Assembly: GCA_024743315.1 (NCBI GenBank)
Contig: JANSWU010000003.1
Coordinates: forward strand, 434,001-498,000
Direction of reading: 5' to 3'
Origin: Hyphomonadaceae bacterium
Lineage (GTDB): Bacteria; Pseudomonadota; Alphaproteobacteria; Caulobacterales; Hyphomonadaceae
Length of the DNA: 64,000 nt
Every line of letters begins with the position of its first letter. Position 1 is the first letter of the stretch. Position numbers and translations under genes: made by a program. The notes beneath the pieces were generated by a model. It saw only the letters and a list, made by a program, of their open reading frames with translations. It searched no databases and was not told the DNA's origin. Below are positions 28,557 through 36,721 of this stretch, piece by piece.

Positions 28557-29284
28557 TCAGGCGTCTCCTCAGTCGCTTCGCCGCCCTCTGGGGCCACGGG
28601 AGTTTCGGTTTCATCCGCCGGGACGGTTTCAGGCGCCTCAACGGCGACAGGTGGCATCGCCGCCAACGCCTGCTCTGCTCGGGTAACCACACCAGGTGGC
28701 ACATTTTGGGCAATTCTCAGAAAATTGAACTCGCGTCGCGCGAATTCGATATCGCCATCTTTCAGCGCCTTCGCCGCAACCAGTTCTTTGGCGAGCGCCG
28801 AGAACGGGCCGTCACTGCTGGACAGCGGCGCCAAGAGAGCTTCGAGTTCTGTTCGGGTCAACGTATCCGCTTGCAGATAAGCGGCTTTGATCAGGGCGAG
28901 TTTTTGGGTTGGGTCGCTGGCGTCGCCGACAGCTTCTTTCAACACTTCGGCCGCCGCCAGGGCGTCGCCATTGCCATCAAGGCGGACGCCGGCGAGAAAA
29001 TGTGCGGCGACATCAGACGGGGCGATATCATCAGACACGATGCTCGTCAGTTGATCTGCAGCATTTTCATAATTGCGCTGATCAAGTTCGCCGAGCGCGG
29101 CTTCCAGGCGCGTGGCATTCTCTGTCACCGTTTGAGCGTCGCGCACTTGCAAATACTCATTCAAGGCCACCCCCCCGATCAAAAGCGCAGCCGCGAGATA
29201 GGCAAAAATACCGTATTTTTTCCACAGCGTCGAAAAACGGTCCTGGCGTAAGCCTTCTTCGACTTCTTCAAAAATGTCAGCCAA
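28553..29284 (-). CDS. YfgM-like tetratricopeptide membrane protein
   Basis: A 243-residue protein with a short cytoplasmic head (MADIFEEVEEGLRQDRFSTL), one transmembrane segment (near residues 25-43, YGIFAYLAAALLIGGVAL) and a periplasmic helical TPR-like domain. It ends in a low-complexity Pro/Glu/Ala tail. The architecture matches YfgM, an ancillary SecYEG/periplasmic-chaperone protein encoded beside bamB and der in enterobacteria. It is translationally coupled to the BamB-like gene. Confidence 0.82.
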   Translation of the reverse strand: MADIFEEVEEGLRQDRFSTLWKKYGIFAYLAAALLIGGVALNEYLQVRDAQTVTENATRLEAALGELDQRNYENAADQLTSIVSDDIAPSDVAAHFLAGVRLDGNGDALAAAEVLKEAVGDASDPTQKLALIKAAYLQADTLTRTELEALLAPLSSSDGPFSALAKELVAAKALKDGDIEFARREFNFLRIAQNVPPGVVTRAEQALAAMPPVAVEAPETVPADETETPVAPEGGEATEETPE

Positions 29285-29361
29285 CAGGCGTCTCCAGACA
29301 ATTCGAAACAGATATTCCGCGACACCCTAGCGGTGCCCGTTCTGCGCCGCAACGGACAAGG

Positions 29362-30192
29362 TTAGCTCTTTGCAGCTTTGCGCAGTCGATAGGTTTGATC
29401 AGCCCCTGGAAAAGACCGCGATTTCACTTCTTCTGAATAAGTCTTGGCCGCGGTGCTTATGACCGACTTCAGGTCCGCATTCTTTTTGACAAATTTGGGC
29501 ACCCAGTCGGTCATGCCCAAGAGGTCATTGGTGACCAGGATTTGTCCGTCGCATCCAGCCGACGCACCAATGCCAATGGTCGGACACGACACGGAGGCCG
29601 TAATTTCGTCAGCAAGATCTGGTGCTACGCCCTCGACCACGATGGCAAATGCGCCTGCCTGATCCGCGGCGACCGCTTCAGCGATGGCCCGCGCCCATTC
29701 GCTTTCGGTACGTCCTTTGGCGCGAAATCCGCCGTCGACATTGATCGCTTGCGGTCGCAAACCGACATGACCCATGACCGGGATACCTCGCTCAACCATG
29801 TGGGCGATCTGTTTGGCCGCGTAAGTTCCGCTTTCGATCTTGACGGCCTGGCATCCGGTTTCTTGCATCAAGCGAGCGGCATTCAGAAAGGCTTGATCTG
29901 AATTGGTTTCGTAGGAGCCGAAGGGCATATCGACAACGACAAAGGCCTGCGAAGATCCGCGCATGACGGCCTGTCCGTGCAGAATCATCATGTCCATGGT
30001 GACGCCCACAGTCGACGGCAAGCCATGCACGACCATGCCGAGACTGTCTCCGACCAAAAGGATATCGCAGTACGGGTCCAGCAATTGCGCGACTTGCGCG
30101 TCATAAGCGGTCAGACAGACCAGCGGCGCTCCGCCCTTTGCTTTCGCAATATCGGTCACCGTCTTGCGCCGGATTTGGCTCTGTGCGGACAT
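29362..30192 (-). CDS. panB: 3-methyl-2-oxobutanoate hydroxymethyltransferase
   Basis: A 276-residue ketopantoate hydroxymethyltransferase. It transfers a hydroxymethyl group from methylene-tetrahydrofolate to 2-oxoisovalerate in pantothenate and coenzyme A synthesis. The conserved segments LTAYDAQVAQLLD, LLVGDSLGMVVHG (the metal-binding Asp), VVVDMPFGSY, VKIESG and GHVGLRPQ are all present, and the length is normal. panC is not adjacent. It lies 77 bp upstream of the YfgM-like gene on the same strand, possibly with its own promoter. Confidence 0.97.
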   Translation of the reverse strand: MSAQSQIRRKTVTDIAKAKGGAPLVCLTAYDAQVAQLLDPYCDILLVGDSLGMVVHGLPSTVGVTMDMMILHGQAVMRGSSQAFVVVDMPFGSYETNSDQAFLNAARLMQETGCQAVKIESGTYAAKQIAHMVERGIPVMGHVGLRPQAINVDGGFRAKGRTESEWARAIAEAVAADQAGAFAIVVEGVAPDLADEITASVSCPTIGIGASAGCDGQILVTNDLLGMTDWVPKFVKKNADLKSVISTAAKTYSEEVKSRSFPGADQTYRLRKAAKS

Positions 30193-30265
30193 GGAATACT
30201 CTCTACGCGGTTCGCGCAGGCTTTAGCAGACGAGTTGGCCGGCGCAAACGCTTTGCTGACAGGTG

Positions 30266-30847
30266 TCAGGCCGGCAGAGCGTAAACACCGAACAGGATTG
30301 GGTGAAGCCAAAACGCTAAAGCCGCCCAAGCGCCCAGACCGACCACGATCGAAACAACGTCCATCATCGGATTGAGTGTGACCTCCGGACCTGGTCCATT
30401 GTCTCCCCGGCGCTTGACCATGATCCGGTCAAACACCGCATAAGCAAGGAAACTGCCGAAAAGAATCACGGCGTTGATTTCACCATTCGCCAAGAGATGC
30501 CCGAATGCCCAAAGTTTAACGGCGAGCAGCATCGGGTGCTTCGTTGCCTTCTTGATATATCCTGCCGGGAATTGCGATGCGACCAAGAGAATCAGAGCTG
30601 GTATTGTCAGCACCAAATTGATGTGTGCCAGCCATGTAGGCGGTGTATACAGCACGCCCATGCCGCGCGTCGCGCCATAGCCATATATGATCAGGACAAA
30701 CCCGATCAGAGAGATCCCGCTATAGAGCAGCATAAACGGGCCGAAGCCCATTCGCTCTTTCAAGTCCTTACCGGGCGCGCGCGATCGCAAGGCCGAAAAG
30801 AGATGTACGCCAAAGAATATTGCTAAGCCGAGCAGAAACAGTGCCAT
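30266..30847 (-). CDS. NnrU family integral membrane protein
   Basis: A 193-residue protein with about five or six transmembrane helices and NnrU-family features (FFGVHLFSALR, a KHPMLLAVKLWAFGHLLANG segment, FLAYAVFDR). NnrU is linked to nitric-oxide/nitrite metabolism in denitrifiers and resembles isoprenylcysteine-methyltransferase-fold proteins. Its activity is unknown, and no denitrification genes are in view. The ATG at 30847 has GGGAGG seven bases upstream; a TTG one codon earlier is possible. Confidence 0.83.
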   Translation of the reverse strand: MALFLLGLAIFFGVHLFSALRSRAPGKDLKERMGFGPFMLLYSGISLIGFVLIIYGYGATRGMGVLYTPPTWLAHINLVLTIPALILLVASQFPAGYIKKATKHPMLLAVKLWAFGHLLANGEINAVILFGSFLAYAVFDRIMVKRRGDNGPGPEVTLNPMMDVVSIVVGLGAWAALAFWLHPILFGVYALPA

Positions 30848-30971
30848 CAATAGCCTCCCATTTTGTCCCTACAGACTAAATTTTGGCTCTGATGACAAAG
30901 GATTCTGTGTCAGGGCAGCAAAAAGTCGCGAAAATTTCACAAATGTAACCTTGCCTTTATTCGATAAGCTG

Positions 30972-30988
30972 TTATTGTTTTTCAATAA
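30972..30988 (+). promoter_or_regulatory. TTATTG-N5-CAATAA operator upstream of the 165-residue exported protein
   Basis: A perfect six-base inverted repeat with a five-base spacer (TTATTG at 30972-30977, CAATAA at 30983-30988). It embeds TATTGT (30973-30978), which with TTGCCT at 30951-30956 and a 16-bp spacer could be the promoter. A bound regulator would then cover the -10 element and repress. The ribosome site AAGAGGA begins nine bases downstream of the repeat. Confidence 0.55.
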
Positions 30989-31007
30989 TCAATGCAAGAG
31001 GAACGAT

Positions 31008-31505
31008 ATGAAACATCTTCTCAAAACTGGCGCAGCTTTGACCCTGGCCGCAACCGCTTTGACCTTCTCTGCAAGCGCGGCTGATGCCGAAGCTGCATGG
31101 TCTTTGGGTGACAAGAACGGAAAGGCGTTCCTGCACACGGTTACCGAAGCGGGACCGAGCATTGCGCTGACATGTTCGGAACGAGTCGGCGTTCAGGCCA
31201 CCGTGTTTTTGAACGGCAACTCCATCGATGAAGCTGAAATCAAGAGCACATCTGGCCTGCGCACGCGCAAGGGCTCAATCGAAACGGCGACGACCGAAGA
31301 AAAAGACGGCGACTGGCTTTACCTTCGCCCAGCAAAAACCTTGATCAGCACTAAGGGCTGGCAAGGCAAGCGCATCTATAATGCCGCGATTACAGGCAGC
31401 CCGGTAACGATGACGGTGAGCCGGCTCGGTGAAATGACATTCGAATTGCCCGGCGTGGATGACCAATTCAAGAGCTTTGCAAGTTCTTGCGAAGCGACCA
31501 GCTAA
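31008..31505 (+). CDS. Small exported protein of unknown function
   Basis: A 165-residue protein with a typical signal peptide (KHLLKTGAALTLAATALTF, cleaved near SASAADAEA). The mature part is Thr/Ser-rich and probably beta-structured, with one Cys in IALTCSERVG and one in SFASSCEAT that could form a disulfide. I do not recognise the family; it is loosely reminiscent of invasion-associated locus B-type periplasmic proteins. AAGAGGA supports the ATG at 31008; the frame is open further upstream but lacks a ribosome site. It is monocistronic, ends in a strong terminator and lies directly behind the shared inverted repeat. Confidence 0.75.
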   Translation: MKHLLKTGAALTLAATALTFSASAADAEAAWSLGDKNGKAFLHTVTEAGPSIALTCSERVGVQATVFLNGNSIDEAEIKSTSGLRTRKGSIETATTEEKDGDWLYLRPAKTLISTKGWQGKRIYNAAITGSPVTMTVSRLGEMTFELPGVDDQFKSFASSCEATS

Positions 31506-31530
31506 ATACGAAAAAGTACAAGAGTTCCTA

Positions 31531-31561
31531 CCCGGCCGCATCCATGCGGTCGGGTTTTTTA
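31531..31561 (+). terminator. Rho-independent terminator
   Basis: An 11-pair stem, CCCGGCCGCAT (31531-31541) with ATGCGGTCGGG (31544-31554) including one G-U pair, is followed by six T residues and ATT. It ends the 165-residue protein gene and abuts the convergent sufA stop codon at 31559-31561. Confidence 0.93.
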
Positions 31562-31918
31562 TTCCGCTGCGGCCGGAATAATCGTCACGCTCTCACCACA
31601 GCCACACGCATCTGTCTGGTTTGGGTTGGTGAACGTGAACTTTTCGTGGAGCAATGTGGTCTCATAATCGACCATGGAACCGAGCAGGAACAGGACGGCT
31701 TTCGCATCGACCACGATTTTTACGCCTTTGTCTTCGACAATCTCGTCCAAGGGCTCCGGCGCTTCGACATAATCCATGACATATTCCATACCCGCGCAGC
31801 CGCCATTGGTCACGCCGACACGCAAAAAGCCGGCACCTTTATCGGCCATGATCTCCGCCACGCGCGCTGCCGCAGCGTCGGTCAGAGTCACAAGTTTGGG
31901 GCGAGGTCGTCTAGCCAT
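31559..31918 (-). CDS. sufA: A-type Fe-S carrier protein (SufA/IscA family)
   Basis: A 119-residue HesB/IscA-fold protein that accepts clusters from the SufBCD scaffold and passes them to target enzymes. The three ligand cysteines are in NGGCAGMEY and DACGCGES. The ATG at 31918 begins MARRPRPKLV, directly before the domain; the frame extends upstream to 32008 without homology. It is last in the suf operon, 35 bp after the sufT-like gene. Confidence 0.93.
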   Translation of the reverse strand: MARRPRPKLVTLTDAAAARVAEIMADKGAGFLRVGVTNGGCAGMEYVMDYVEAPEPLDEIVEDKGVKIVVDAKAVLFLLGSMVDYETTLLHEKFTFTNPNQTDACGCGESVTIIPAAAE

Positions 31919-31953
31919 GTTTCCTACATAGGGTTGAAACGCTTGCGCTTCAA

Positions 31954-32349
31954 TTAAAGCATGTTCAGCGCCAAACGCGCTTCGTCGGACATCCGTGACG
32001 GATCCCAAGGCGGGTCAAAGGTCAGTTGAACCTCAACATCATCGACGCCATCGACGGTCCGCGCGGCCGTTTCAATCCATCCCGGCATATCACCGGCGAC
32101 CGGGCAGCCTGGCGCAGTCAGAGTCATCACGATGTCAACCTTGCGGTCATCATCAATATCGACTTTGTAAATCAAGCCGAGCTCGTAAATATCCACCGGA
32201 ATTTCCGGGTCGTAGACGGTTTTGAACGCGGCAATGAGATCGTCGGTGATGCGATTCAGTTCAGCTTGTGGAATCGCCGACGTCTCCGCTGGTGTCGGTT
32301 CCGGCGCAGAGACGTCAATCACGTCGCGAGGGGTCAAATCGTCTGCCAT
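31954..32349 (-). CDS. sufT: SufT-like Fe-S maturation protein (DUF59/MIP18)
   Basis: A 131-residue DUF59-family protein. A 40-residue acidic N-terminal extension precedes the domain, which has VYDPEIPVDIYELGLIYKV and the conserved Cys in TAPGCPVAGDMPG. SufT helps Fe-S delivery under high demand. The gene lies between sufS (eight bases upstream) and sufA, the normal alphaproteobacterial order. Confidence 0.92.
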   Translation of the reverse strand: MADDLTPRDVIDVSAPEPTPAETSAIPQAELNRITDDLIAAFKTVYDPEIPVDIYELGLIYKVDIDDDRKVDIVMTLTAPGCPVAGDMPGWIETAARTVDGVDDVEVQLTFDPPWDPSRMSDEARLALNML

Positions 32350-32357
32350 TTCGAAAC

Positions 32358-33581
32358 CTATATAAGCATTCCACGCGCTTTGTGTAGCGCTTCGATAAAG
32401 GCATCCACTTCATCGGCCGTATTGTAAATGCCGAAACTGGCACGCGCCGTGGCCGAAACGCCGAGTTCGTCCATTAGCGGCTGACAACAATGATGTCCGG
32501 CGCGCACGGCGACGCCGTATCTATCCAGGATCTGTGCCAGATCATGTGGGTGGGCACCATCGATAGAAAAAGACAGGACCGCGCCCTTACCTGGCATTGT
32601 GCCATGCACGGTCAGTCCATTGACGCCGCGAACACCTTCATAGGCGCGTTGATAGATGGCGTGCTCGTGGGCCGCGACATCGGCGTGATTGAACTGGCTG
32701 AGCCAGTCAATCGCCGCGCCAAATCCAATCGCCTGCAGGATGGGCGGCGTGCCCGCCTCAAACTTGTGCGGAGCTTCATTATACGTGACCCGCTCGCGCT
32801 CGACGATTTCAATCATTTCGCCGCCGCCCTGAAACGGACGGAGACGGGCCAGGGCGTCAGCCTTGCCATACAGCGCGCCAATGCCACTCGGGCCATAAAT
32901 CTTGTGCCCGGTCAGGACATAATAGTCGCAATTGAGGGCCTGGACATCGATGTCTAGATGAACACCCGACTGACAGCCATCGAGCAACACTTCCGCGCCA
33001 ACTGCGTGCGCTAAACGCACGATCTGAGCGGCGTCAGTTACGGTGCCGAGCACATTCGACATATGCGTGATGGCGACCATGCGGGTTTTCTCAGTGAGCG
33101 CGGCCTCAAGCGCCGCCATATCAAGCGCGCCAGTCTCGTCGACATCGACCCATTTCAGGACGGCGCCATAGCGCTCGCGCAGGAAGTGCCAGGGCACGAT
33201 GTTCGAATGGTGCTCCATGATCGAGAGCACGATTTCATCACCGGGCTTGATCTCATTGGCGATGCCATTGGCGACCAGGTTGATCGCTTCGGTGCCACCC
33301 TTGGTGAAGATGATCTCGTTCACCGATCCGGCATTCACAAAAGCGCGGACCTTTTCGCGGGCGCCTTCATAGGCTTCGGTGGTCTCGTTCGCCAGCGTAT
33401 GGATACCGCGATGGACATTCGCATAAGCGGTGCGGGCCTGATCAGACATGGCGTCGAGGACCGCGTCCGGCTTTTGGGCGCTGGCGGCATTGTCGAAATA
33501 GACCAGCGGCTTGCCATTCACCTCACGTGACAGGATCGGAAACTCGGCCCGGATGGTCTCGACGTCAAACGCACGGCTCAT
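32358..33581 (-). CDS. sufS: Cysteine desulfurase SufS
   Basis: A 407-residue class II cysteine desulfurase that takes sulfur from cysteine for Fe-S assembly. The PLP Lys is in YVLTGHKIYGPSG, His in ITHMSN near residue 130, and the persulfide Cys in RAGHHCCQPLM. Its start overlaps the sufD stop by four bases. There is no SufE/SufU gene in the window; the second cysteine desulfurase at 41624-42763 is of the NifS/IscS type. Confidence 0.96.
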   Translation of the reverse strand: MSRAFDVETIRAEFPILSREVNGKPLVYFDNAASAQKPDAVLDAMSDQARTAYANVHRGIHTLANETTEAYEGAREKVRAFVNAGSVNEIIFTKGGTEAINLVANGIANEIKPGDEIVLSIMEHHSNIVPWHFLRERYGAVLKWVDVDETGALDMAALEAALTEKTRMVAITHMSNVLGTVTDAAQIVRLAHAVGAEVLLDGCQSGVHLDIDVQALNCDYYVLTGHKIYGPSGIGALYGKADALARLRPFQGGGEMIEIVERERVTYNEAPHKFEAGTPPILQAIGFGAAIDWLSQFNHADVAAHEHAIYQRAYEGVRGVNGLTVHGTMPGKGAVLSFSIDGAHPHDLAQILDRYGVAVRAGHHCCQPLMDELGVSATARASFGIYNTADEVDAFIEALHKARGMLI

Positions 33582-34825
33582 CGAACGGTCTCGGTCAGGA
33601 AGCTTCTCGCCGCATCGAGCAACGCTGCTTGGACACTGTCACTGGCCTCTTCCAAAGCCTCGGCAATGAACGCTTCGGTAAGCAAAGCGCGCGCTTCGGC
33701 TTCCGGGATGCCGCGCTGGCGCATATAGAAAAGCTGGTTTGGATCGAGCGTACCGGATGTGTTGCCATGTGCGCATTCCACATCGTCGGCATAGATTTCG
33801 AGCTCAGGCTTGGCGAAGACTTGCGCGCCGTCTTCGAGCAAGAGCGCCTGATGCTGCATATCGGCGTCGGTATATTGCCCCACGGTGCGCGGCACGTGGA
33901 ATTTGCCCTGAAACACGCCGGTGCCGCCATCAAGCACAGCGCCTTTGGTGACTTGCCGCGTCACCGAAGCTGGCGCGCCGTGTCGGACATGGCTGGTAAA
34001 GTCAGCGTGAAACCCTTTAGCGGTCAGGTAGGCCCCATTCAGCGTGGCGGTCGAACCGCTCTCCTGATGGCGCAAATGAGTCTCAAGACGGGCAATATTC
34101 GCCCCGAACGCCAGGGCTGTTTGGGTGTATTCCGATGTGTCGCCGAGATTAACCACCGCCGTGATGGCCTGTGCTTCGTCGGCGCTGCCGCGTTGCAAAA
34201 CGGTTCGGCGCACGACGCCGCCTTCTTGCATGCCGATCTCGATCAGGAAGGATGAGAAACCAACCCCACCGACATGGCTTTCGATCAGATCCAGGGTCGC
34301 GCCGGGGCGAACAATCACGGCGATCCGGGCAAAATTGGTTTCACCGCGATCGCCTCGCGTCACGATATGCAACGGCGTATCGGTTGGTGCATTGACCTCA
34401 ATGATCAGCGTGTCCATCCCACCAACGCGTCCGGCCAGCGCCGCCGTCATCGCACCGAGCGGCACCTCCTCGGCATTGCCGAGCGCCTGCGCCTCGTCCC
34501 GCGGATGCAGTTTGATCCCATCCGGTAGAGTGTCCGGCAGCGTAACGCCTTCCGGCGTAAATTCGATCACTGGGTGCTCGAAAGCCGGCAGCGGGGCACA
34601 TTGGCTGCCTTGCGCCGAAGCCTCAACCTGTTTGAGCGCGGCGCGAAAGTCCGTCCATTTCCAGGCTTCCATACGCCGATGCGGCAGGCCGGTTTCAGCG
34701 AACGCCTCGAAGGCCCGCTCACGCTGTCCGCTTTCAGGGAGCATTGCATAGCGTGCAATCAATTCGAGCTCGGCCGTGCCCGGATTGCGGAACTTCTCTT
34801 TCAAGGCGTCAATAGACAGAGCCAC
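33578..34825 (-). CDS. sufD: Fe-S assembly scaffold protein SufD
   Basis: A 415-residue partner of SufB in the SufBC2D scaffold. The N-terminal helical part contains RRMEAWKWTDFRA. The C-terminal right-handed beta-helix includes VECAHGNTSGTLDPNQLFYM, with the conserved His, and MRQRGIPEAEARALL. The start is GTG, sharing one base with the sufC stop codon, so translation is coupled. Confidence 0.95.
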   Translation of the reverse strand: MALSIDALKEKFRNPGTAELELIARYAMLPESGQRERAFEAFAETGLPHRRMEAWKWTDFRAALKQVEASAQGSQCAPLPAFEHPVIEFTPEGVTLPDTLPDGIKLHPRDEAQALGNAEEVPLGAMTAALAGRVGGMDTLIIEVNAPTDTPLHIVTRGDRGETNFARIAVIVRPGATLDLIESHVGGVGFSSFLIEIGMQEGGVVRRTVLQRGSADEAQAITAVVNLGDTSEYTQTALAFGANIARLETHLRHQESGSTATLNGAYLTAKGFHADFTSHVRHGAPASVTRQVTKGAVLDGGTGVFQGKFHVPRTVGQYTDADMQHQALLLEDGAQVFAKPELEIYADDVECAHGNTSGTLDPNQLFYMRQRGIPEAEARALLTEAFIAEALEEASDSVQAALLDAARSFLTETVR

Positions 34826-35586
34826 TATGCCGCCTCTCCCAAGACGCCATCATAGCCTTCTTCCTCAAGCCGGTGCGCCAGCTCAGGGCCACCGGTCTTT
34901 ATGATCTTGCCATTGGCGAGCACATGCACTTTGTCCGGTTTGATATGATCGAGCAGGCGTTGATAGTGGGTGATGACCAGCATGCCACGCTCTGGACTGC
35001 GCAGCGCATTGACGCCGTCCGCGACGGTTCGCAGCGCGTCAATATCCAGGCCGGAGTCGGTTTCATCTAGGATGGCAAATCTTGGTTCCAGCATCATCAT
35101 CTGGAAAATCTCGAGGCGTTTCTTCTCCCCGCCGGAAAAGCCGACATTGAGCGGACGTTTCAACATGTCAGTTGTGAGATTGAGTTTCTGGCCAATCTCA
35201 CGGGACTTCTTGATGAAATCGGGAGCTGAAATCTCTTCTTCGCCACGCAGTTTGCGCTGTGCGTTCATGGCTGTTCGAACAAAGGTCATGACCGGCACAC
35301 CGGGAATCTCAACCGGATACTGGAACGACAGGAACAAGCCCTTCGCAGCACGCTCTTCCGGATCCATGTCCAGAAGGTCATCCCCCTCCAGGGTGGCGCT
35401 ACCGCCAGTCACTTCATAGCCGTCGCGCCCGGTTAGGACATAAGACAGGGTCGATTTGCCGGCGCCATTTGGCCCCATAATCGCGTGAACCTCGCCCGCA
35501 GGCACGTCCAGAGACAAGCCATTGATAATGGTCTTCGCCTCGTCATCCTCGCCAACGGTGGCGGTGAGATTTTCAAGTTTCAACAT
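34825..35586 (-). CDS. sufC: Fe-S assembly ATPase SufC
   Basis: A 253-residue ABC-type ATPase of the SufBCD complex. Walker A is GPNGAGKSTL (near residue 37), the Q-loop FQYP, the ABC signature NVGFSGGEKKRLE, Walker B FAILDETDSGLD, and the H-loop His VITHYQ. The ATG at 35586 matches the family start (MLKLENL); an ATG three codons upstream is possible, and no clear ribosome site separates them. sufB is not directly upstream: about 2.1 kb of other genes intervene. Confidence 0.96.
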   Translation of the reverse strand: MLKLENLTATVGEDDEAKTIINGLSLDVPAGEVHAIMGPNGAGKSTLSYVLTGRDGYEVTGGSATLEGDDLLDMDPEERAAKGLFLSFQYPVEIPGVPVMTFVRTAMNAQRKLRGEEEISAPDFIKKSREIGQKLNLTTDMLKRPLNVGFSGGEKKRLEIFQMMMLEPRFAILDETDSGLDIDALRTVADGVNALRSPERGMLVITHYQRLLDHIKPDKVHVLANGKIIKTGGPELAHRLEEEGYDGVLGEAA

Positions 35587-35746
35587 GCCGCGCATGTAGA
35601 GCGAACGGGCGCATTTTTCAAAGGGTCAAATGCCGCAATCGAGCGCAAATCGTGCCGGAGCGGGACGCTTGGAACTTTTTTCTCCAGTTAGAGCCCCGCG
35701 CACACGGGTTAATTGCGGCGCCCTCTTGAAACACAAGCGCCAAATT

Positions 35747-35765
35747 CTTATTGTTTATCAATAAG
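35747..35765 (+). promoter_or_regulatory. CTTATTG-N5-CAATAAG operator upstream of a small membrane ORF
   Basis: A perfect seven-base inverted repeat with a five-base spacer (35747-35753 and 35759-35765), the most symmetrical of three related sites in this window. TTGAAA at 35726-35731, a 17-bp spacer and TATTGT at 35749-35754 could form the promoter, with the -10 inside the repeat. The ribosome site GAAAGGA (35774-35780) follows. Confidence 0.58.
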
Positions 35766-35788
35766 TATTTTTTGAAAGGAATTCGAAA

Positions 35789-35935
35789 ATGTGGCTGTTT
35801 TTGCTATGGTGGTGCGTCGATGACCATCTGGCTGAAGCGTTGAACACGCCGGGTCTCGGAGAGCTGCCAATTTGGGTGCCGCTTATCCTGTCACTTGCGT
35901 TCTCATTCACATTTAGCCGATCGGTGAAAGAGTAG
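35789..35935 (+). CDS. Predicted 48-residue membrane protein
   Basis: The ORF is short but well placed. ATG at 35789 follows GAAAGGA (35774-35780) by eight bases and the operator-like repeat by 23 bases; the stop is at 35933-35935. It begins MWLFLLWWCVDDH and has a hydrophobic segment near residues 27-42 (PIWVPLILSLAFSFTF) followed by a basic end, so at least one transmembrane helix with Lys/Arg inside is likely. I do not recognise a family. It lies in the gap between sufC and the minus-strand lipoprotein gene, on the strand opposite the suf genes. Confidence 0.55.
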   Translation: MWLFLLWWCVDDHLAEALNTPGLGELPIWVPLILSLAFSFTFSRSVKE

Positions 35936-35940
35936 ACCGC

Positions 35941-36600
35941 TCAGCCTGCCCAATCGCGGCGATCCATGCCCAGCAAATCCTGGCTGGTCATGGCTTTTTC
36001 GAGGTCGACTTCCGTCATCATCAATTGAGCGATGAAGGCGACGCTTTCTTCCTTGCCGAACAAAACGCGCTTCAAGGCAGTGTTGATCGGCGTGGCTGCG
36101 CCTTGAGGGCCGACCAGAACGAACGTGTCCAGCCCGGCATCCCGGCCATAATGCTCCGCAAACACCGGATTGGTTTCTAGGAATGTGTCAAACCGCTGCC
36201 ATTGCCAGGGCAACTCCGAATGCGCGCGGATGACCTGCCCCAGATACAATCCGGCAAAAACGACCGAATTATCCCCGCGTCCGTCTAGCATTAGTGTCTC
36301 ACCCGCTTTGCCAGCCTCCCCTTGCAAGCGATTGATCGTGTGAATGTCGACCAACCATCGATCAATGACGTGAAGGCTTTCCATCGAATAATCCAGCCGC
36401 GTTTTATCCAATCGGTTGGGCAAGAGGATCAGCTGATCGCCGTCTTGGCTGAGAAAACGCTCAAGCGCGTTCGCAATATTCTCGACCTGAATTGTCGGTG
36501 CCGCGACCTGCTCGGGCATCAGGTATGTTCGCTCAGGCGCTGGTGAATTCGCACATGCGGTCAGGACCAATGCCGCCGCGGTGGCGCAAAAACGGGACAT
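35941..36600 (-). CDS. Hypothetical lipoprotein
   Basis: A 219-residue protein with signal and lipobox CATAAALVLTAC. The mature part has alpha-helical stretches, such as ENIANALERFLSQDGDQLIL and ESLHVIDRWLVDIHTINRL, and no motif I recognise. The start at 36600 is chosen because it begins a short standard signal peptide and AAGGA lies just upstream. In-frame ATGs at 36633 and 36639 would lengthen the leader; the frame is open to 36741. The gene is convergent with the 48-codon ORF and divergent from the hydrolase-like gene. It lies in the block that separates sufB from sufC. Confidence 0.65.
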   Translation of the reverse strand: MSRFCATAAALVLTACANSPAPERTYLMPEQVAAPTIQVENIANALERFLSQDGDQLILLPNRLDKTRLDYSMESLHVIDRWLVDIHTINRLQGEAGKAGETLMLDGRGDNSVVFAGLYLGQVIRAHSELPWQWQRFDTFLETNPVFAEHYGRDAGLDTFVLVGPQGAATPINTALKRVLFGKEESVAFIAQLMMTEVDLEKAMTSQDLLGMDRRDWAG

Positions 36601-36721
36601 TTTCCTTAATTTTCGTGTCTCAGGCGAATACATGCTCATTGTTTCAGCAAGAGCTATGCCGCTTGAATGAATGTGACACTGAAATGGACTTTTCAACTCA
36701 TTCGAAATAGGGTCGCAGCCC

